From the NCBI RefSeq assembly GCF_030644365.1, contig NZ_CP130058.1, positions 2,046,001-2,110,000 of the forward strand: DNA of 64,000 nucleotides. The letters are read 5' to 3'. The notes below the pieces were generated by a model. That model was not told the origin of the DNA, made no database searches, and saw nothing but the letters and a program-made list of their open reading frames with translations. The stretch is from Schaalia sp. HMT-172. Its GTDB lineage: Bacteria > Actinomycetota > Actinomycetes > Actinomycetales > Actinomycetaceae. Positions 1 through 9,175 of the stretch are shown here, in pieces. How positions within the stretch are numbered: position 1 is the first letter of the stretch; each line of letters starts with the position of its first letter. The position numbers were made by a program, and so were the translations under genes.

Positions 1-416
1 ATGATCATTTCGAGGCCTCGTCCCGTGATTGCGCCCGCGCCGGCGACCTCAGCGTCGTTGAGGACCTTCGTGGGCAAGCCGAGTGCCTGCTCGATCGCGC
101 TGCCCATGTCGAAGTGATCCCAGCGTTCCACCAGCTCAGGCAGCACGCGCGAGCGCGGTCCGTCGCGCGTGATGTAATGCGGGGTCGCGATGACGACCCC
201 GTGGCGGATCATCCCCGGCATCCCCATCGTGACGCGCGTCGCCGCTGGGAGCTCGCGGGCGAGGCCGACGGCCGTATCGACGAGGAGCTCGGGCGGCAGC
301 GGGTACGGGGTCGGAACCCTGTGAGGCGGCGCAATCATCGTGCCCCGCTCGTCCACGACGGACCCTTTGATGCCTCCGCCACCGCAATCAATCGCCAACG
401 TCATCTCACGTGTCAT
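1..416 (-). CDS. ppgK: Polyphosphate-glucokinase-like ROK kinase (N-terminal part)
   Basis: The gene runs off the left edge, so only about 138 N-terminal residues are visible. The N-terminus has the ROK/PPGK phosphate-binding loop (LAIDCGGGGIKGSVVDERG, residues about 7-25), and VLNDAEVAGAG near residue 120 matches the family's catalytic Asp-containing motif. Members phosphorylate glucose with polyphosphate and/or ATP in the cytoplasm, at the entry to glycolysis. ATG at 416 gives MTREMTLAID; a second ATG at 404 is an alternative start. It lies downstream of rplQ on the same strand behind a hairpin, where many actinobacteria have truA. The PPGK call is good; polyphosphate preference cannot be judged from the fragment. 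Confidence 0.8.
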   Translation of the reverse strand, partial: MTREMTLAIDCGGGGIKGSVVDERGTMIAPPHRVPTPYPLPPELLVDTAVGLARELPAATRVTMGMPGMIRHGVVIATPHYITRDGPRSRVLPELVERWDHFDMGSAIEQALGLPTKVLNDAEVAGAGAITGRGLEMI

Positions 417-441
417 GGCTTCAGGCTACCGGATACGGCGA

Positions 442-472
442 GGGCCGGACACCCCGTCGGGATGTCCGGCCC
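442..472 (-). terminator. Hairpin after rplQ
   Basis: A perfect 10-bp inverted repeat (GGGCCGGACA / TGTCCGGCCC) lies between the rplQ stop and the next start on the same strand. It has no clear U-tract, so it may terminate weakly or only stabilise the alpha-operon transcript end. Confidence 0.5.
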
Positions 473-500
473 ACTGCTCGAGTCGATGAGTGACCTGGCG

Positions 501-1085
501 TCACTTCTCGTCGGCGGCCTGCTCGGCGGCGTCTGCAGCCTTGCCGGCCTCGGCGGCCACTTCCTCGGCCTCGTTGGCCATGGCCAGATCGCCGTCCTCG
601 CGAGCCTCTTCGGCGCGCTCGGCGGCAGCCTCGGCGGCTTCCTCGGCCTCGGCGGCAACGGCCTTGGCCTCGGCGGCCTTCTCAGCCGTCTTCTCGGCGG
701 CCTTGACGACGGCCTTCTTCTCGACCTTCTCCATGACGAGCTCGATGCGCATCAGGGGAGCGTTGTCGCCCTTACGGTTGCCGACGCGGATGAGGCGGGT
801 GTAGCCGCCGGCGCGCTCGGAATCCATGGCGGGGACGAGCTCCTCAAAGAGGATCGCGACGATGCCCTTGTTGGGGATCTTCTTCATGACCGTGCGACGG
901 GCGTGCTGGTCGCCGCGCTTGGCCTTCGTGATGAGCTTCTCGACGTAGGGGCGCAGCATCTTGGCCTTCGCCTCCGTGGTCGTGAGGCCGCGGTGTTCGA
1001 TGAGCTGAGCCGCCAGGTTCGACAGAATCAGCTTCTGGTGTGCCGGGCTACCGCCCAGACGAGCACCCTTCTTGGGGGTGGGCAT
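501..1085 (-). CDS. rplQ: 50S ribosomal protein L17
   Basis: L17 is a large-subunit protein near the exit tunnel. The N-terminal ~120 residues are typical L17 ([38 protein letters not shown]). The protein is 194 residues against about 127 in E. coli. The extra ~70 residues are an Ala/Glu/Lys-rich tail, residues about 122-194, that looks like a long charged helix. It is the last gene of the infA-rpmJ-rpsM-rpsK-rpoA-rplQ operon, 43 bp after rpoA. Function is certain from sequence and context; the tail's role is unknown. Confidence 0.97.
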   Translation of the reverse strand: MPTPKKGARLGGSPAHQKLILSNLAAQLIEHRGLTTTEAKAKMLRPYVEKLITKAKRGDQHARRTVMKKIPNKGIVAILFEELVPAMDSERAGGYTRLIRVGNRKGDNAPLMRIELVMEKVEKKAVVKAAEKTAEKAAEAKAVAAEAEEAAEAAAERAEEAREDGDLAMANEAEEVAAEAGKAADAAEQAADEK

Positions 1086-1128
1086 TTGTTTCTCCTACGG
1101 ATTCAATGCGTCCATCGGACGCACGGGG

Positions 1129-2124
1129 TCAGATGGACTGGTCGTCCGAAAAGATCGCAGCGGACTCCGAGTCGCCGAAGCTCGGCATCACCGAGTCCTT
1201 CAGCGTCATACCGAGAGCCGCCAGGGACTCCTTGATCTCTTCGATCGACTTGGTACCGAAGTTGCGGATGTCGAGCAGGTCGGCCTCCGAGTGAGCAACC
1301 AGCTCGCCGACGGTCAGGATGCCGCGGCGACGCAGCGCGTTGTAGGAACGCGACTGCAGGTTCAGGTTCTCGATGGGGAGGGCCAGATCGGCCGCGAGGG
1401 TGGCGTCGGTGGTGGACGGGCCCACCTCGATGCCTTCCGCTTCCTCGTTCAGTTCACGCATGAGGCCGAACAGCTCCACGAGCGTCTTGCCGGCCGAGGC
1501 CAGGGCGTCGCGCGGGGTAATGGCGGCCTTGGTCTCCACGTCGATGACGAGGCGATCAAAGTCGGTGCGCTGCTCGACACGGGTCGCCTCGACCTTGTAG
1601 GTCACCTTGACGACCGGCGAGTAGATCGAGTCGATCGGAATGCGAGAAATTTCGGCCTGCGGATCCTTGTTCTGAGCGGCCGACACGTAGCCGCGGCCAC
1701 GCTCGACGGTCAGCTCGATCTCCAGCTTGCCCTTCTCGTTGAGAGTGGCGAGGCGAAGGTCGGGGTTGTGGATCTCGACTCCGGCGGGAGGCGTGATGTC
1801 GCCGGCGAGAACCTCGCCGGGGCCGGCCTTGCGCAGGTACATGACGACAGGCTCGTCGTTCTCGCTGGACAGGACGATCTGCTTGATGTTCAGGATGATC
1901 TCAGCGACATCTTCCTTCACACCTTCGATCGTGCGGAACTCGTGGGGGACGCCATCGATGCGGATGGACGTCACCGCTGCACCCGGGATCGAGGACAGGA
2001 GGGTACGACGCAGGGAGTTACCCAGCGTGTAGCCGAACCCGGGCTCGAGGGGCTCCAGGGTGAAACGGGAGCGCAGGTCGCTGACCTTTTCTTCGGTCAG
2101 GATGGGTCGCTCTGCAATGAGCAC
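1129..2124 (-). CDS. rpoA: RNA polymerase alpha subunit
   Basis: 331 residues. Alpha dimerises through its N-terminal domain (about 1-230; [20 protein letters not shown] near residue 27) to nucleate RNA polymerase assembly. The C-terminal domain (about 245-315; [33 protein letters not shown]) contacts UP elements and activators. The start is GTG at 2124, giving [12 protein letters not shown], the usual actinobacterial N-terminus. In most actinobacteria rpsD precedes rpoA; here rpsK lies directly upstream with only 124 bp between and no S4-like frame. Confidence 0.98.
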   Translation of the reverse strand: MLIAERPILTEEKVSDLRSRFTLEPLEPGFGYTLGNSLRRTLLSSIPGAAVTSIRIDGVPHEFRTIEGVKEDVAEIILNIKQIVLSSENDEPVVMYLRKAGPGEVLAGDITPPAGVEIHNPDLRLATLNEKGKLEIELTVERGRGYVSAAQNKDPQAEISRIPIDSIYSPVVKVTYKVEATRVEQRTDFDRLVIDVETKAAITPRDALASAGKTLVELFGLMRELNEEAEGIEVGPSTTDATLAADLALPIENLNLQSRSYNALRRRGILTVGELVAHSEADLLDIRNFGTKSIEEIKESLAALGMTLKDSVMPSFGDSESAAIFSDDQSI

Positions 2125-2248
2125 GTCTATTCCTTTCTGACCGGTGCCCGCTATATGACACCGGATATGGGAACCTGCTGAAGCAGGCTAAGGGAGTGTG
2201 AACCGTGAGGTTCAGACGTGGGGAGGGCAAAGCCCTCCCGTCCACAAG

Positions 2249-2659
2249 TCAGCCGCGGCGGCGCTTCGGCGGGCGAGTGCCGTTGAAGGCCTGAGGCGTG
2301 ACGTCCTGGATCGAACCGATCTCCAGGCCGGCGGCCTGCAGGGAGCGGATCGCGGTCTCGCGGCCGGAGCCGGGACCCTTGACGAAGACGTCAACCTTCT
2401 TCATGCCGTGCTCCTGGGCGCGACGAGCCGCAGCCTCGGCCGCGAGCTGCGCGGCAAAGGGGGTGGACTTACGCGAACCCTTGAAGCCAACCTGGCCGGA
2501 GGACGCCCAGGCGACAACCGCGCCCGTGGGGTCCGTGAGGGAAACGATGGTGTTGTTGAACGTCGACTTAATGTAGGCGTGGCCGTTGGTGACGTTCTTC
2601 GAAATCTTGCGACGCGGCTTGCGGGCACCGCCCGTGCGCGAGGTCTTTGCTGCTGCCAT
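2249..2659 (-). CDS. rpsK: 30S ribosomal protein S11
   Basis: 136 residues. S11 binds the 30S platform and contributes to the mRNA exit region. The family core is clear ([18 protein letters not shown], residues about 26-43; the end [11 protein letters not shown]). The N-terminal basic extension is typical of actinobacteria. It is followed by rpoA rather than rpsD. Confidence 0.98.
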   Translation of the reverse strand: MAAAKTSRTGGARKPRRKISKNVTNGHAYIKSTFNNTIVSLTDPTGAVVAWASSGQVGFKGSRKSTPFAAQLAAEAAARRAQEHGMKKVDVFVKGPGSGRETAIRSLQAAGLEIGSIQDVTPQAFNGTRPPKRRRG

Positions 2660-2720
2660 TTCTGGTTCAGTTCCTTCTTGTCGCGGAAAGCTATCCCGGT
2701 GGGATGAGCGCTCCTAGGCC

Positions 2721-3095
2721 TTACTTGGCCTTCTTCTTGCCTGCAACGGTGCGCTTGGGGCCCTTGCGGGTACGCGCGTTGGTCTTGGTGCGCTGACCGT
2801 GGACCGGCAGGCCACGACGGTGGCGAAGGCCCTGGTACGAACCGATTTCGATCTTGCGACGAATGTCGGCCTGAACCTCACGGCGGAGGTCACCCTCAAC
2901 CTTGAAGTTTGCCTCAATGTAGTCACGAAGCTTGACGAGTTCCTCTTCCGTCGCGTCCTTGACGCGAGTGTCCGGGCTGACGCCGGTGGCGGCGAGGGTC
3001 TCTGCCGCGCGGGTGCGGCCGACTCCGTAGATGTATGTGAGCGCGATCTCGAGCCGCTTTTCGCGGGGGAGGTCGACGCCGGCAATACGTGCCAT
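2721..3095 (-). CDS. rpsM: 30S ribosomal protein S13
   Basis: 124 residues starting at [14 protein letters not shown], the universal S13 N-terminus. An upstream in-frame ATG (3119) would add eight residues not found in the family and is rejected. The C-terminal helix-hairpin and basic tail ([19 protein letters not shown]) bind the 30S head and contact the P-site tRNA. It lies in the alpha operon between rpmJ (148-bp gap) and rpsK. Confidence 0.98.
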   Translation of the reverse strand: MARIAGVDLPREKRLEIALTYIYGVGRTRAAETLAATGVSPDTRVKDATEEELVKLRDYIEANFKVEGDLRREVQADIRRKIEIGSYQGLRHRRGLPVHGQRTKTNARTRKGPKRTVAGKKKAK

Positions 3096-3243
3096 GGTGA
3101 TGTTGCTCCAGTTGTTCATCGGAGGTCGTCATCGCTCAGTCCGGGCGAGCAGCCCGGCCCCGGCCTCCGAACCGAGGGTCGCCCACTTATGGGCGCTTAG
3201 AGTGATGCTGTGGGGCGTGATGCCCCGCGGGTCGCAGCGGGCC

Positions 3244-3357
3244 TCAGCCCTGGCGCTGCTTGTGCCTGGGGTTGTCGCAGATGACCATGACGTTGCCGTG
3301 GCGACGAATCACCTTGCACTTGTCACAGATCTTCTTGACACTCGGCTTGACCTTCAT
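3244..3357 (-). CDS. rpmJ: 50S ribosomal protein L36
   Basis: A 37-residue protein read directly from the sequence, with N-terminus [21 protein letters not shown]11, C14, C27 and H32 form the zinc-binding C+ version of L36. A zinc-free paralogue is not seen here. It sits 40 bp after infA, as in most bacteria. Confidence 0.97.
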   Translation of the reverse strand: MKVKPSVKKICDKCKVIRRHGNVMVICDNPRHKQRQG

Positions 3358-3397
3358 GGTTGTTACCTCCACTGCCCGTCGGGCAGTTTGTGTCGGG

Positions 3398-3619
3398 TCA
3401 CTTGTAGCGGTAGACGATACGGCCTCGGGAGAGGTCGTAGGGGCTCAGCTCGACGACAACTCGATCCTCGGGCAGGATGCGGATGTAGTGCTGACGCATC
3501 TTTCCCGCAATATGGCCGAGAACCACGTGGCCATTCTTCAGTTCCACACGGAACATCGCGTTAGGCAGGGCCTCAACGACCGTGCCTTCCATCTCAATGA
3601 CGCCGTCTTTCTTCGCCAT
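3398..3619 (-). CDS. infA: Translation initiation factor IF-1
   Basis: 73 residues, a single S1-like OB fold ([40 protein letters not shown]). IF-1 occupies the 30S A site during initiation. It is the first gene of the alpha operon; the ~780 bp upstream have no gene and contain structured repeats, so the operon promoter must lie in that region. A GGAGGATATG Shine-Dalgarno/start arrangement is present at 3617-3626. Confidence 0.98.
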   Translation of the reverse strand: MAKKDGVIEMEGTVVEALPNAMFRVELKNGHVVLGHIAGKMRQHYIRILPEDRVVVELSPYDLSRGRIVYRYK

Positions 3620-3908
3620 ATCCTCCGTTTATCCTCTACATGTCTCGGATAGGTTGCGGCGGATGCCGCTAGGCGCAATGCAGTCGGTGATGACATGCAG
3701 ATACGCCCAAGGAACTACTCTACGGCATGGGCACCCCCGGGCGGTAGTCGGGACGCCTGTCGGTTCGCTCACGTTTAATGCGTCACATTTTAGAAAATCG
3801 TCGTCATTGGTCGCCTCGAAACGACGAGGCCGGGGCACAACGCGCTTCACTGCGCCCCTCAGCGCGGAGTGTGAAACGAGCGCACACCGGCCACTGCCTC
3901 CAACACGG

Positions 3909-3994
3909 ATCCGGATAGGTAACCAACATCCGGATAGGTAACGAAGATCTGGATAGCTTAATAACCTATCCGGATGCACATAACCTATCCGGAT
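3909..3994. repeat. Inverting 19-bp site array, copy A
   Basis: Five copies of the self-palindromic core ATCCGGAT (third copy ATCTGGAT) begin at 3909, 3928, 3947, 3968 and 3987. The steps are 19, 19, 21 and 19 bp. The first three read ATCCGGATAGGTAAC on the plus strand, the last two read ACCTATCCGGAT, so the array flips at an AGCTTAAT centre. The same geometry recurs at 47345-47430 and 53862-53966. The pattern suggests protein-binding sites on one helical face; no binding protein is known to me. Confidence 0.85.
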
Positions 3995-4143
3995 AAGCTC
4001 CGAACGGGGTACTACTGGCCTCACGCCACCCAATCACTAGGACCACAGGGACATAAGCCACGCCACACAGACTTAACGAGCAGGCTGCAGGAACTCGCTG
4101 GTTGAGTTCCCTCGCCGGAGCACAGGGCCCGACCACACAAGTT

Positions 4144-4248
4144 TCGCATGCAATTCGATTGGCTGAAAATTCAATAAAACCTCAAAACGTTGTAATTCCA
4201 ACGCTGCGAATTCAAAGTTTGAAATAGTTGCGGGGGAATTGCATGCGA
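4144..4248. repeat. 105-bp palindrome-ended element, copy A
   Basis: The element is bounded by TCGCATGCAATTC and its exact complement GAATTGCATGCGA, and both arms extend outward by two more paired bases. Inside is AAAACGTTGTAATTCCAACG, which can form its own small hairpin, and TTCAAAGTTTGAA. It is flanked by AATTGGTGG on the right. Two more copies of exactly the same length occur at 46652-46756 and 53664-53768. It has no coding capacity. Confidence 0.85.
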
Positions 4249-4299
4249 AATTGGTGGGGGCTCGGGGACTCAAGGACGCGAGGGCTGCATGTGAGATAA

Positions 4300-4360
4300 G
4301 CCTGGCCAGGCTTCGAGCCGACACGCCGAGCGAATCTCGCGGCGCAGACGGCGAGCGGGC
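4300..4360. repeat. 61-bp GC-rich repeat, copy A
   Basis: This stretch, starting GCCTGGCCAGGCTTCGAGCC, matches 47612-47672 with about four differences in 61 bases. It contains an internal hairpin (CGCCGAGCGAATCTCGCGGCG region). Both copies lie at the edge of a block that also carries the 105-bp element and the 19-bp array. Confidence 0.75.
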
Positions 4361-4388
4361 CCGGCACCTACGAGAGGTACCGGGCCCG
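4356..4388 (-). terminator. Hairpin after map
   Basis: CGGGCCCGGCACCT and AGGTACCGGGCCCG pair with one mismatch around a 5-nt loop, 12 bp after the map stop. It is a likely terminator of secY-adk-map; no strong U-tract. Confidence 0.6.
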
Positions 4389-4400
4389 AATGCATCGGTC

Positions 4401-5309
4401 TCAGTCGAGCGACACAGGCGTCACGCCGTAGGGCGCCAGGCCTGCCACTCCCCCGTCGCGCGCAGTCAGCACGCTGACGCCATCCGCCATGATCGCGATC
4501 GAATGCTCCCAGTGAGCGGCGTCGCGGCCGTCAATCGTGCGCACCGTCCACTCGTCATCATCCGTGCTCGACGCGATGTCTCCGCGGGTCAACATCGGCT
4601 CGACCGCCAGAACCATGCCCGGCTTGAGGCGCGCCTGAATGCCGCGCACGTTGTAGTTCAGAACGTCCGGAGGCATGTGCATCTTGGTGCCGATGCCGTG
4701 GCCGACGAACTCCTCGATGATGCCGGCTTCCCAGCCGTTGATGAGAGCGTTCTCCGCGACGACGGTCTCGACCGCCTTGCCGACGGCGCTAATGCGCTTG
4801 CCAGTCGCGAGGCCGGCGAGGGCAGCCCACAACGATTCGCGAGTCACCGCGTCAAGCTCGCGGCGCTCGCGCAGCGTCGTCCCGTCGACGCCAGCGATCG
4901 CGCCCGACGCGCGGGTACCGGCGGCAAAGTCGGCGTCCTCAATGAAGGAATCGCCAACGATCACGCTAAACGCCGCGTCACCGTGCCACTGCTTGCCCCC
5001 ACGTTCGACGAACGCGCCGCAGTCGAAGGACACGATGTCGCCAGGAGCCAGCTCGTAGTCGCCGGGGATACCGTGGACGATCACGTCATTGACCGAGATA
5101 CACACCGTCGCCGGGTAGCCGTAGTAGCCGAGGAAATTCGACGTGGCACCGCCGTCGGCAATGGCCTGGGCGCTCACCTCGTCCAGCTCACGCGTCGTGA
5201 TACCGGGACGAACGGCGGCGCGCAACGACTCGTGGATCGATGCGACGACCAGCCCCGCCTCGCGCATCCAGCGCAACTGCTCGACAGACTTAAGCTCGAT
5301 GTGGGGCAT
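4401..5309 (-). CDS. map: Type I methionine aminopeptidase
   Basis: 302 residues. The enzyme removes the initiator Met from nascent proteins. Metal and catalytic residues are visible in order: His in VIVHGIPGD, Asp in SFDCGAF, Asp in WHGDAAF, His in VGHGIG, Glu in LAVEPML and Glu in HWEHSIA. Compared with the usual spacing, about 25-30 extra residues (GDSFIEDADFAAGTRASGAI region, about residues 120-150) sit after WHGDAAF, which explains the length. It follows adk with a 3-bp gap in a secY-adk-map operon. The insertion does not touch a catalytic residue. Confidence 0.96.
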   Translation of the reverse strand: MPHIELKSVEQLRWMREAGLVVASIHESLRAAVRPGITTRELDEVSAQAIADGGATSNFLGYYGYPATVCISVNDVIVHGIPGDYELAPGDIVSFDCGAFVERGGKQWHGDAAFSVIVGDSFIEDADFAAGTRASGAIAGVDGTTLRERRELDAVTRESLWAALAGLATGKRISAVGKAVETVVAENALINGWEAGIIEEFVGHGIGTKMHMPPDVLNYNVRGIQARLKPGMVLAVEPMLTRGDIASSTDDDEWTVRTIDGRDAAHWEHSIAIMADGVSVLTARDGGVAGLAPYGVTPVSLD

Positions 5310-5312
5310 CGC

Positions 5313-5888
5313 TTACTTCGCCACCGAGTCCAGGATCGCGAAGATGCGCTCCGTGACCTCGTCGATGGAGCCGCGACCGTCCACGACCTCGAGCAGGTCC
5401 TGATCGACGTAGTAGGTCGCCACGGGCTCCGTCTGCTGGTGGTAGACCTCGAGGCGGTGACGCATCACAGGCTCGGTATCATCCGTGCGGTGCTGCTCCT
5501 GGGCGCGCTTCAGCATGCGCTCCACGACCTCGTCCTCGTCGACCTGGATCTCCAGGACGACGTCGATGGACTTGCCCAGGTCCAAGAGCATGTCACGCAG
5601 GACGTGCGCCTGCTCGACGGAACGGGGGTAGCCGTCCAGGAGGAAGCCGTTCGCCGTATCCGGAGCCGCCAGGCGCGCCTTCACCATGGCGTTCGTGACC
5701 GAGTCGGGAACGAACTCGCCGCGGTCCATGTAGGCCTGCGCCTGCTTGCCGATCTCCGTGCCCTCCGCCATGTTCGCACGGAAGATGTCACCCGTCGAGA
5801 TGGCGGGAATGTCCAGGCGCTCGGCGATGCGCGAGGCCTGGGTTCCCTTGCCAGCTCCGGGAGGGCCGAGGAGGATGACAACTGTCAT
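5313..5888 (-). CDS. adk: Adenylate kinase
   Basis: 191 residues. It interconverts AMP + ATP and 2 ADP. The P-loop LLGPPGAGKGT (residues 6-16) and the LLDGYPRSVEQA segment are clear. The length and the short TDDTEPVMRHRLEVYHQQT region show the LID-less form usual in actinobacteria, without a zinc-binding lid. The start ATG overlaps the secY stop (ATGA), so translation is probably coupled. Confidence 0.97.
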   Translation of the reverse strand: MTVVILLGPPGAGKGTQASRIAERLDIPAISTGDIFRANMAEGTEIGKQAQAYMDRGEFVPDSVTNAMVKARLAAPDTANGFLLDGYPRSVEQAHVLRDMLLDLGKSIDVVLEIQVDEDEVVERMLKRAQEQHRTDDTEPVMRHRLEVYHQQTEPVATYYVDQDLLEVVDGRGSIDEVTERIFAILDSVAK

Positions 5889-7177
5889 TTCAGGAATCCT
5901 TCGTAGTGATGCTGCTGCAGCTGAGTGTTGATTTCCTTCACCGTCTGCAGACCAACGCCAATGATGATGAGGAGCGTCGTGCCGCCGAAGGGCATCTGCG
6001 AGCTCGACAGCTTCAGCGGGATGATCGCCAGTGACGGCAGGAGGGCGATGATCACCAAGTACAGCGCGCCGGCCGACGTGATTCGGTTGATCACGTAGCG
6101 CAGATACTCAGCCGTGGGACGGCCCGCACGGTACCCGGGGATGAAGCCTCCGTACTTCTTCATGTTGTCCGCGACCTCGTCAGGGTTGAACGTGATCGCC
6201 GTGTAGAAGAAGGTGAAGAACAGTGTCATCAGGGCGTAGATCGTCAGGTAGAACGAGGAGCCCTGCGTGAAGTGCGCCGAAATCCACTGGACCCAGCCGT
6301 CCTCGGTCTTGCCGAACTGGGCAATCATCGGAGGCAAGGCCAGGATCGACGACGCGAAAATGACCGGGATAACGCCGGACATGTTGATCTTGAGGGGGAT
6401 GTAAGTGGTGGTGCCACCATACTGACGACGGCCGATCATACGCTTGGCGTACTGCACCGGGATGCGACGCTGCGCCTGCTCGACATAGACGACTGCAATG
6501 GCGACGAGAAGAAGGAGCGCCACGATGGCCGCAACCGAGCCCCACTTGCCGGCCTGCCCAATGGAGAGCAGCTGCTCGGGCAGACGGGCGGCGATCGAGG
6601 TGAAAATCAGCAGGGACATGCCGTTGCCGATGCCGCGCTCGGTGATGAGCTCGCCAAGCCACATGATGACGCCGGTGCCGGCCATCATGACGATGATCAT
6701 CATGATGAAGGTCATGACGGAGCGATCGCGGATAACGTCCTCGGAGCACGCCTGGAAGAGCTGCCCGCTGCGGGCCAGCGAAATCGTCGTCGTCGCCTGG
6801 AGGATACCCAGGAAGATCGTCAGGTAGCGCGTGTACTGAGTGAGCTTGGCCTGACCGGTCTGGCCTTCCTTATGCAGGTCGTCGAATCGCGGAATGACGA
6901 CCCTCAGCAGCTGAATGATGATCGACGCCGTGATATAGGGCATGATGCCCAGCGCAAAGATCGACAGCTGAAGCAGCGCACCACCCGAGAAGAGGTTCAC
7001 GAGGTCAAGCAGCGAGGCCTGAGTCTCCTGCGCCATACAGCGCTGCACGGCTTGCGAGTCGACGCCGGGCGTCGGAATGAACGACCCGAGCCGGAACACG
7101 GCCATGATGAACAGGGTAAAGAGCAGCTTCCGACGCAAGTCGGGGGTACGGAACGCCTGGGCAAATGCACCGAGCAA
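5885..7177 (-). CDS. secY: Protein translocase subunit SecY
   Basis: 430 residues with about ten membrane segments; the channel of the Sec translocon. Family motifs include FRLGSFIPTPGVD near residue 28, LGIMPYITASIIIQLL near residue 75 and the cytoplasmic basic loop YAKRMIGRRQYGG. The start is TTG at 7177, chosen because AGGAGG lies 7 nt upstream and MLGAFAQAFRTPDLRRK is a normal SecY N-terminus. It is separated from rplO by 256 bp with a terminator, so secY-adk-map probably has its own promoter. Confidence 0.97.
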   Translation of the reverse strand: MLGAFAQAFRTPDLRRKLLFTLFIMAVFRLGSFIPTPGVDSQAVQRCMAQETQASLLDLVNLFSGGALLQLSIFALGIMPYITASIIIQLLRVVIPRFDDLHKEGQTGQAKLTQYTRYLTIFLGILQATTTISLARSGQLFQACSEDVIRDRSVMTFIMMIIVMMAGTGVIMWLGELITERGIGNGMSLLIFTSIAARLPEQLLSIGQAGKWGSVAAIVALLLLVAIAVVYVEQAQRRIPVQYAKRMIGRRQYGGTTTYIPLKINMSGVIPVIFASSILALPPMIAQFGKTEDGWVQWISAHFTQGSSFYLTIYALMTLFFTFFYTAITFNPDEVADNMKKYGGFIPGYRAGRPTAEYLRYVINRITSAGALYLVIIALLPSLAIIPLKLSSSQMPFGGTTLLIIIGVGLQTVKEINTQLQQHHYEGFLK

Positions 7178-7397
7178 GGCTTCCTCCTACGGGTGATGGG
7201 CAGCGGGGCCAAAGCCCCTAGACTGACTTAGCTTACCCGACACGGGTAATAAATGGCGAGATCCAATCATTAATAGATACGCTCGACCGCGTATTTAACG
7301 ACGCGCGGCGCGCGGCGCGCCCACGAACAGGGCGCAAGTCTTTCACCTCAACACGGCTGTTTGACAACGCTCATCAGGCGAAAGACGGCAAAGACAA

Positions 7398-7426
7398 CGG
7401 GGGTGGTCCATGAAGGACCACCCCCG
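7398..7426 (-). terminator. Intrinsic terminator of the spc operon
   Basis: CGGGGGTGGTCC pairs perfectly with GGACCACCCCCG around a 5-nt loop, 8 bp after the rplO stop. The minus-strand continuation TTGTCTTTG supplies U residues. It separates the ribosomal genes from secY-adk-map. Confidence 0.8.
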
Positions 7427-7433
7427 TCTCACC

Positions 7434-7898
7434 TCAGCGGGCCGAGATGGAACCGCCAGCGGCAGTGATCTTTGCCTCGGCGGAGGACGACCAGGAGTCG
7501 ACCTCAACCTCGAGCTTGACGCTCAGCTCGCCGTTACCGAGCACCTTGACGGGCGCGGAATCGCGAACGGCGTGCTTGGCGATGAGATCCTCAACCGTGA
7601 CCTTGCCGCCCTCGGGGAAGAGCTCCCCGAGCTTGCCAACGTTCACGACCTGGTACTCAACGCGGAAGGGGTTCTTGAAGCCGCGAAGCTTCGGCAGACG
7701 CATGTGGATCGGCATCTGGCCACCCTCGAAGCCGGCAGCAACCTGGTAACGGGCCTTGGTGCCCTTGGTGCCACGGCCAGCGGTCTTACCCTTCGAACCC
7801 TCACCGCGACCCACGCGGGTCTTCGCGGTCTTGGCTCCGGGGGCAGGACGCAGGTGGTGCAGCTTAACGATCTGCGTCTTCTTCGTGGAGTCCGCCAT
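7434..7898 (-). CDS. rplO: 50S ribosomal protein L15
   Basis: 154 residues. A large-subunit assembly protein with the Gly/Arg-rich N-terminal extension ([37 protein letters not shown]) and a globular C-terminal domain. It ends the spc operon, 2 bp after rpmD, and is followed by a strong hairpin. Confidence 0.97.
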   Translation of the reverse strand: MADSTKKTQIVKLHHLRPAPGAKTAKTRVGRGEGSKGKTAGRGTKGTKARYQVAAGFEGGQMPIHMRLPKLRGFKNPFRVEYQVVNVGKLGELFPEGGKVTVEDLIAKHAVRDSAPVKVLGNGELSVKLEVEVDSWSSSAEAKITAAGGSISAR

Positions 7899-7900
7899 TG

Positions 7901-8086
7901 TCAGTCGACCTCCTCAGCGGTCACCAGGTGACGCACGGTGCGAACGGCGCCCAGAACGGCGTCCGTCTGCTCACGCACGACACTCTGGCCGATCTTGCGC
8001 AGCCCGAGGGTGCGCAGCGTGTCCTTCATGTTCTGCTTCGCGTGAGCAGAGGACTTGACCTGCGTGATCTTGATGTTCTTCGCCAT
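7901..8086 (-). CDS. rpmD: 50S ribosomal protein L30
   Basis: 61 residues from ATG at 8086 ([35 protein letters not shown]), the short bacterial L30. A GTG directly before the ATG is a possible alternative start. The ATG overlaps the rpsE stop by one base (TGATG), indicating coupled translation. Confidence 0.96.
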   Translation of the reverse strand: MAKNIKITQVKSSAHAKQNMKDTLRTLGLRKIGQSVVREQTDAVLGAVRTVRHLVTAEEVD

Positions 8087-8775
8087 CACTTAGCCTCCCC
8101 TGCAGCGGCCTTATCGGCCTCGGCGGCCTCGGCAGCCGCGCGCTTCTCAGCCTCGCCCTCTGCGCGAGCGCGCAGCATGGACGCAGGAGCAACGCGCTCG
8201 AGGGGCAGGCCGCGACGAGCGGCGACAGCCTCGGGCTGCTCGAGTTGCTTAAGTGCGTCAACCGTCGCGTGGACGATGTTGATCGCGTTGGACGAGCCCA
8301 GCGACTTGGTGAGCACGTCGTGGACGCCCGCGGCCTCCAGGACGGCGCGCACCGGGCCACCGGCGATAACGCCGGTACCGGGGGCGGCCGGACGGAGCAG
8401 GACGATACCGGCGGTATCGCGGCCCTGCACCACGTGCGTAATCGTGCGGCGGATCATCGGGACGCGGAAGAAGTTCTTCTTCGCCTCCTCGACGCCCTTG
8501 GAAATGGCCTGGGGAACTTCCTTGGCCTTTCCGTAGCCGACGCCCACCGTGCCTTCGCCGTCACCCACGACAACCAGGGCGGTGAAGGAGAAACGACGTC
8601 CACCCTTCACGACCTTGGAGACGCGGTTGATCGTCACGACGCGCTCGATGTACTCGTTCTTGTTCTCGTTGTTCCGGCGGTTATCGCGATCGTTGCCGCG
8701 GCCGGAGCGGCGCTCACGGCGATCGTTGTTCTCGCCCGCGCCCGAACCGTTCCTGTCTCGCTGCTGTGCAGCCAT
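8086..8775 (-). CDS. rpsE: 30S ribosomal protein S5
   Basis: 229 residues from ATG 8775 ([12 protein letters not shown]). Upstream in-frame starts would reach into rplR and are rejected. The S5 core ([56 protein letters not shown]) lies at residues about 42-200. It sits at the mRNA entrance and affects decoding fidelity. An N-terminal ~40-residue Asn/Arg-rich extension and a C-terminal Ala/Glu tail lengthen it beyond the usual ~166-200. Confidence 0.97.
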   Translation of the reverse strand: MAAQQRDRNGSGAGENNDRRERRSGRGNDRDNRRNNENKNEYIERVVTINRVSKVVKGGRRFSFTALVVVGDGEGTVGVGYGKAKEVPQAISKGVEEAKKNFFRVPMIRRTITHVVQGRDTAGIVLLRPAAPGTGVIAGGPVRAVLEAAGVHDVLTKSLGSSNAINIVHATVDALKQLEQPEAVAARRGLPLERVAPASMLRARAEGEAEKRAAAEAAEADKAAAGEAK

Positions 8776-8803
8776 CAGATGATCTCTCTTTCTTTCGGCT
8801 CGT

Positions 8804-9175
8804 TCACAGCTCGAGTCCGCCCTCACGGGCGGCCTCGGCAACGGCCGCAACGCGACCTGCGTACTTGTTACCACCACGGTCGAAGACGACAGCGGAGATA
8901 CCGGCGGCCTTCGCACGCTCGGCGATCAGCGCGCCGACCTTGCGAGCCTTGTCGGTCTTCGTGCCCTCGGCGCCAGCGACGTCGGCCTCGATGTCGGAGG
9001 CAGACACCAGGGTGTGGCCAACCGTATCGTCGATAACCTGAGCCACCATGTGGCGGTTCGAACGGGTGACGACCAGACGGGGACGCTCGGGCGTGCCGTT
9101 GATCTTCTTGCGGAGGCGGAGGTGACGGCGCTTGCGAGCGACGAACTTGCCCTTGCCCTTGATCGAGTAAGCCAT
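8804..9175 (-). CDS. rplR: 50S ribosomal protein L18
   Basis: 123 residues from ATG 9175 ([20 protein letters not shown]); a preceding GTG is the only alternative. L18 binds 5S rRNA with L5. Family motifs [19 protein letters not shown] and [20 protein letters not shown] are present. The ATG overlaps the rplF stop. Confidence 0.97.
   Translation of the reverse strand: MAYSIKGKGKFVARKRRHLRLRKKINGTPERPRLVVTRSNRHMVAQVIDDTVGHTLVSASDIEADVAGAEGTKTDKARKVGALIAERAKAAGISAVVFDRGGNKYAGRVAAVAEAAREGGLEL

Noticed and set aside
3909-3994. Short-spaced repeats as a CRISPR array
   Set aside because: The units are 8-15 bp palindromic sites with near-identical spacers and an orientation flip, and no cas genes are present.
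4144-4248. 105-bp elements as MITEs of the local insertion sequences
   Set aside because: Their ends (TCGCATGCAATTC) do not resemble the IS256 or ISL3 terminal repeats in this window, and no target duplication is evident.
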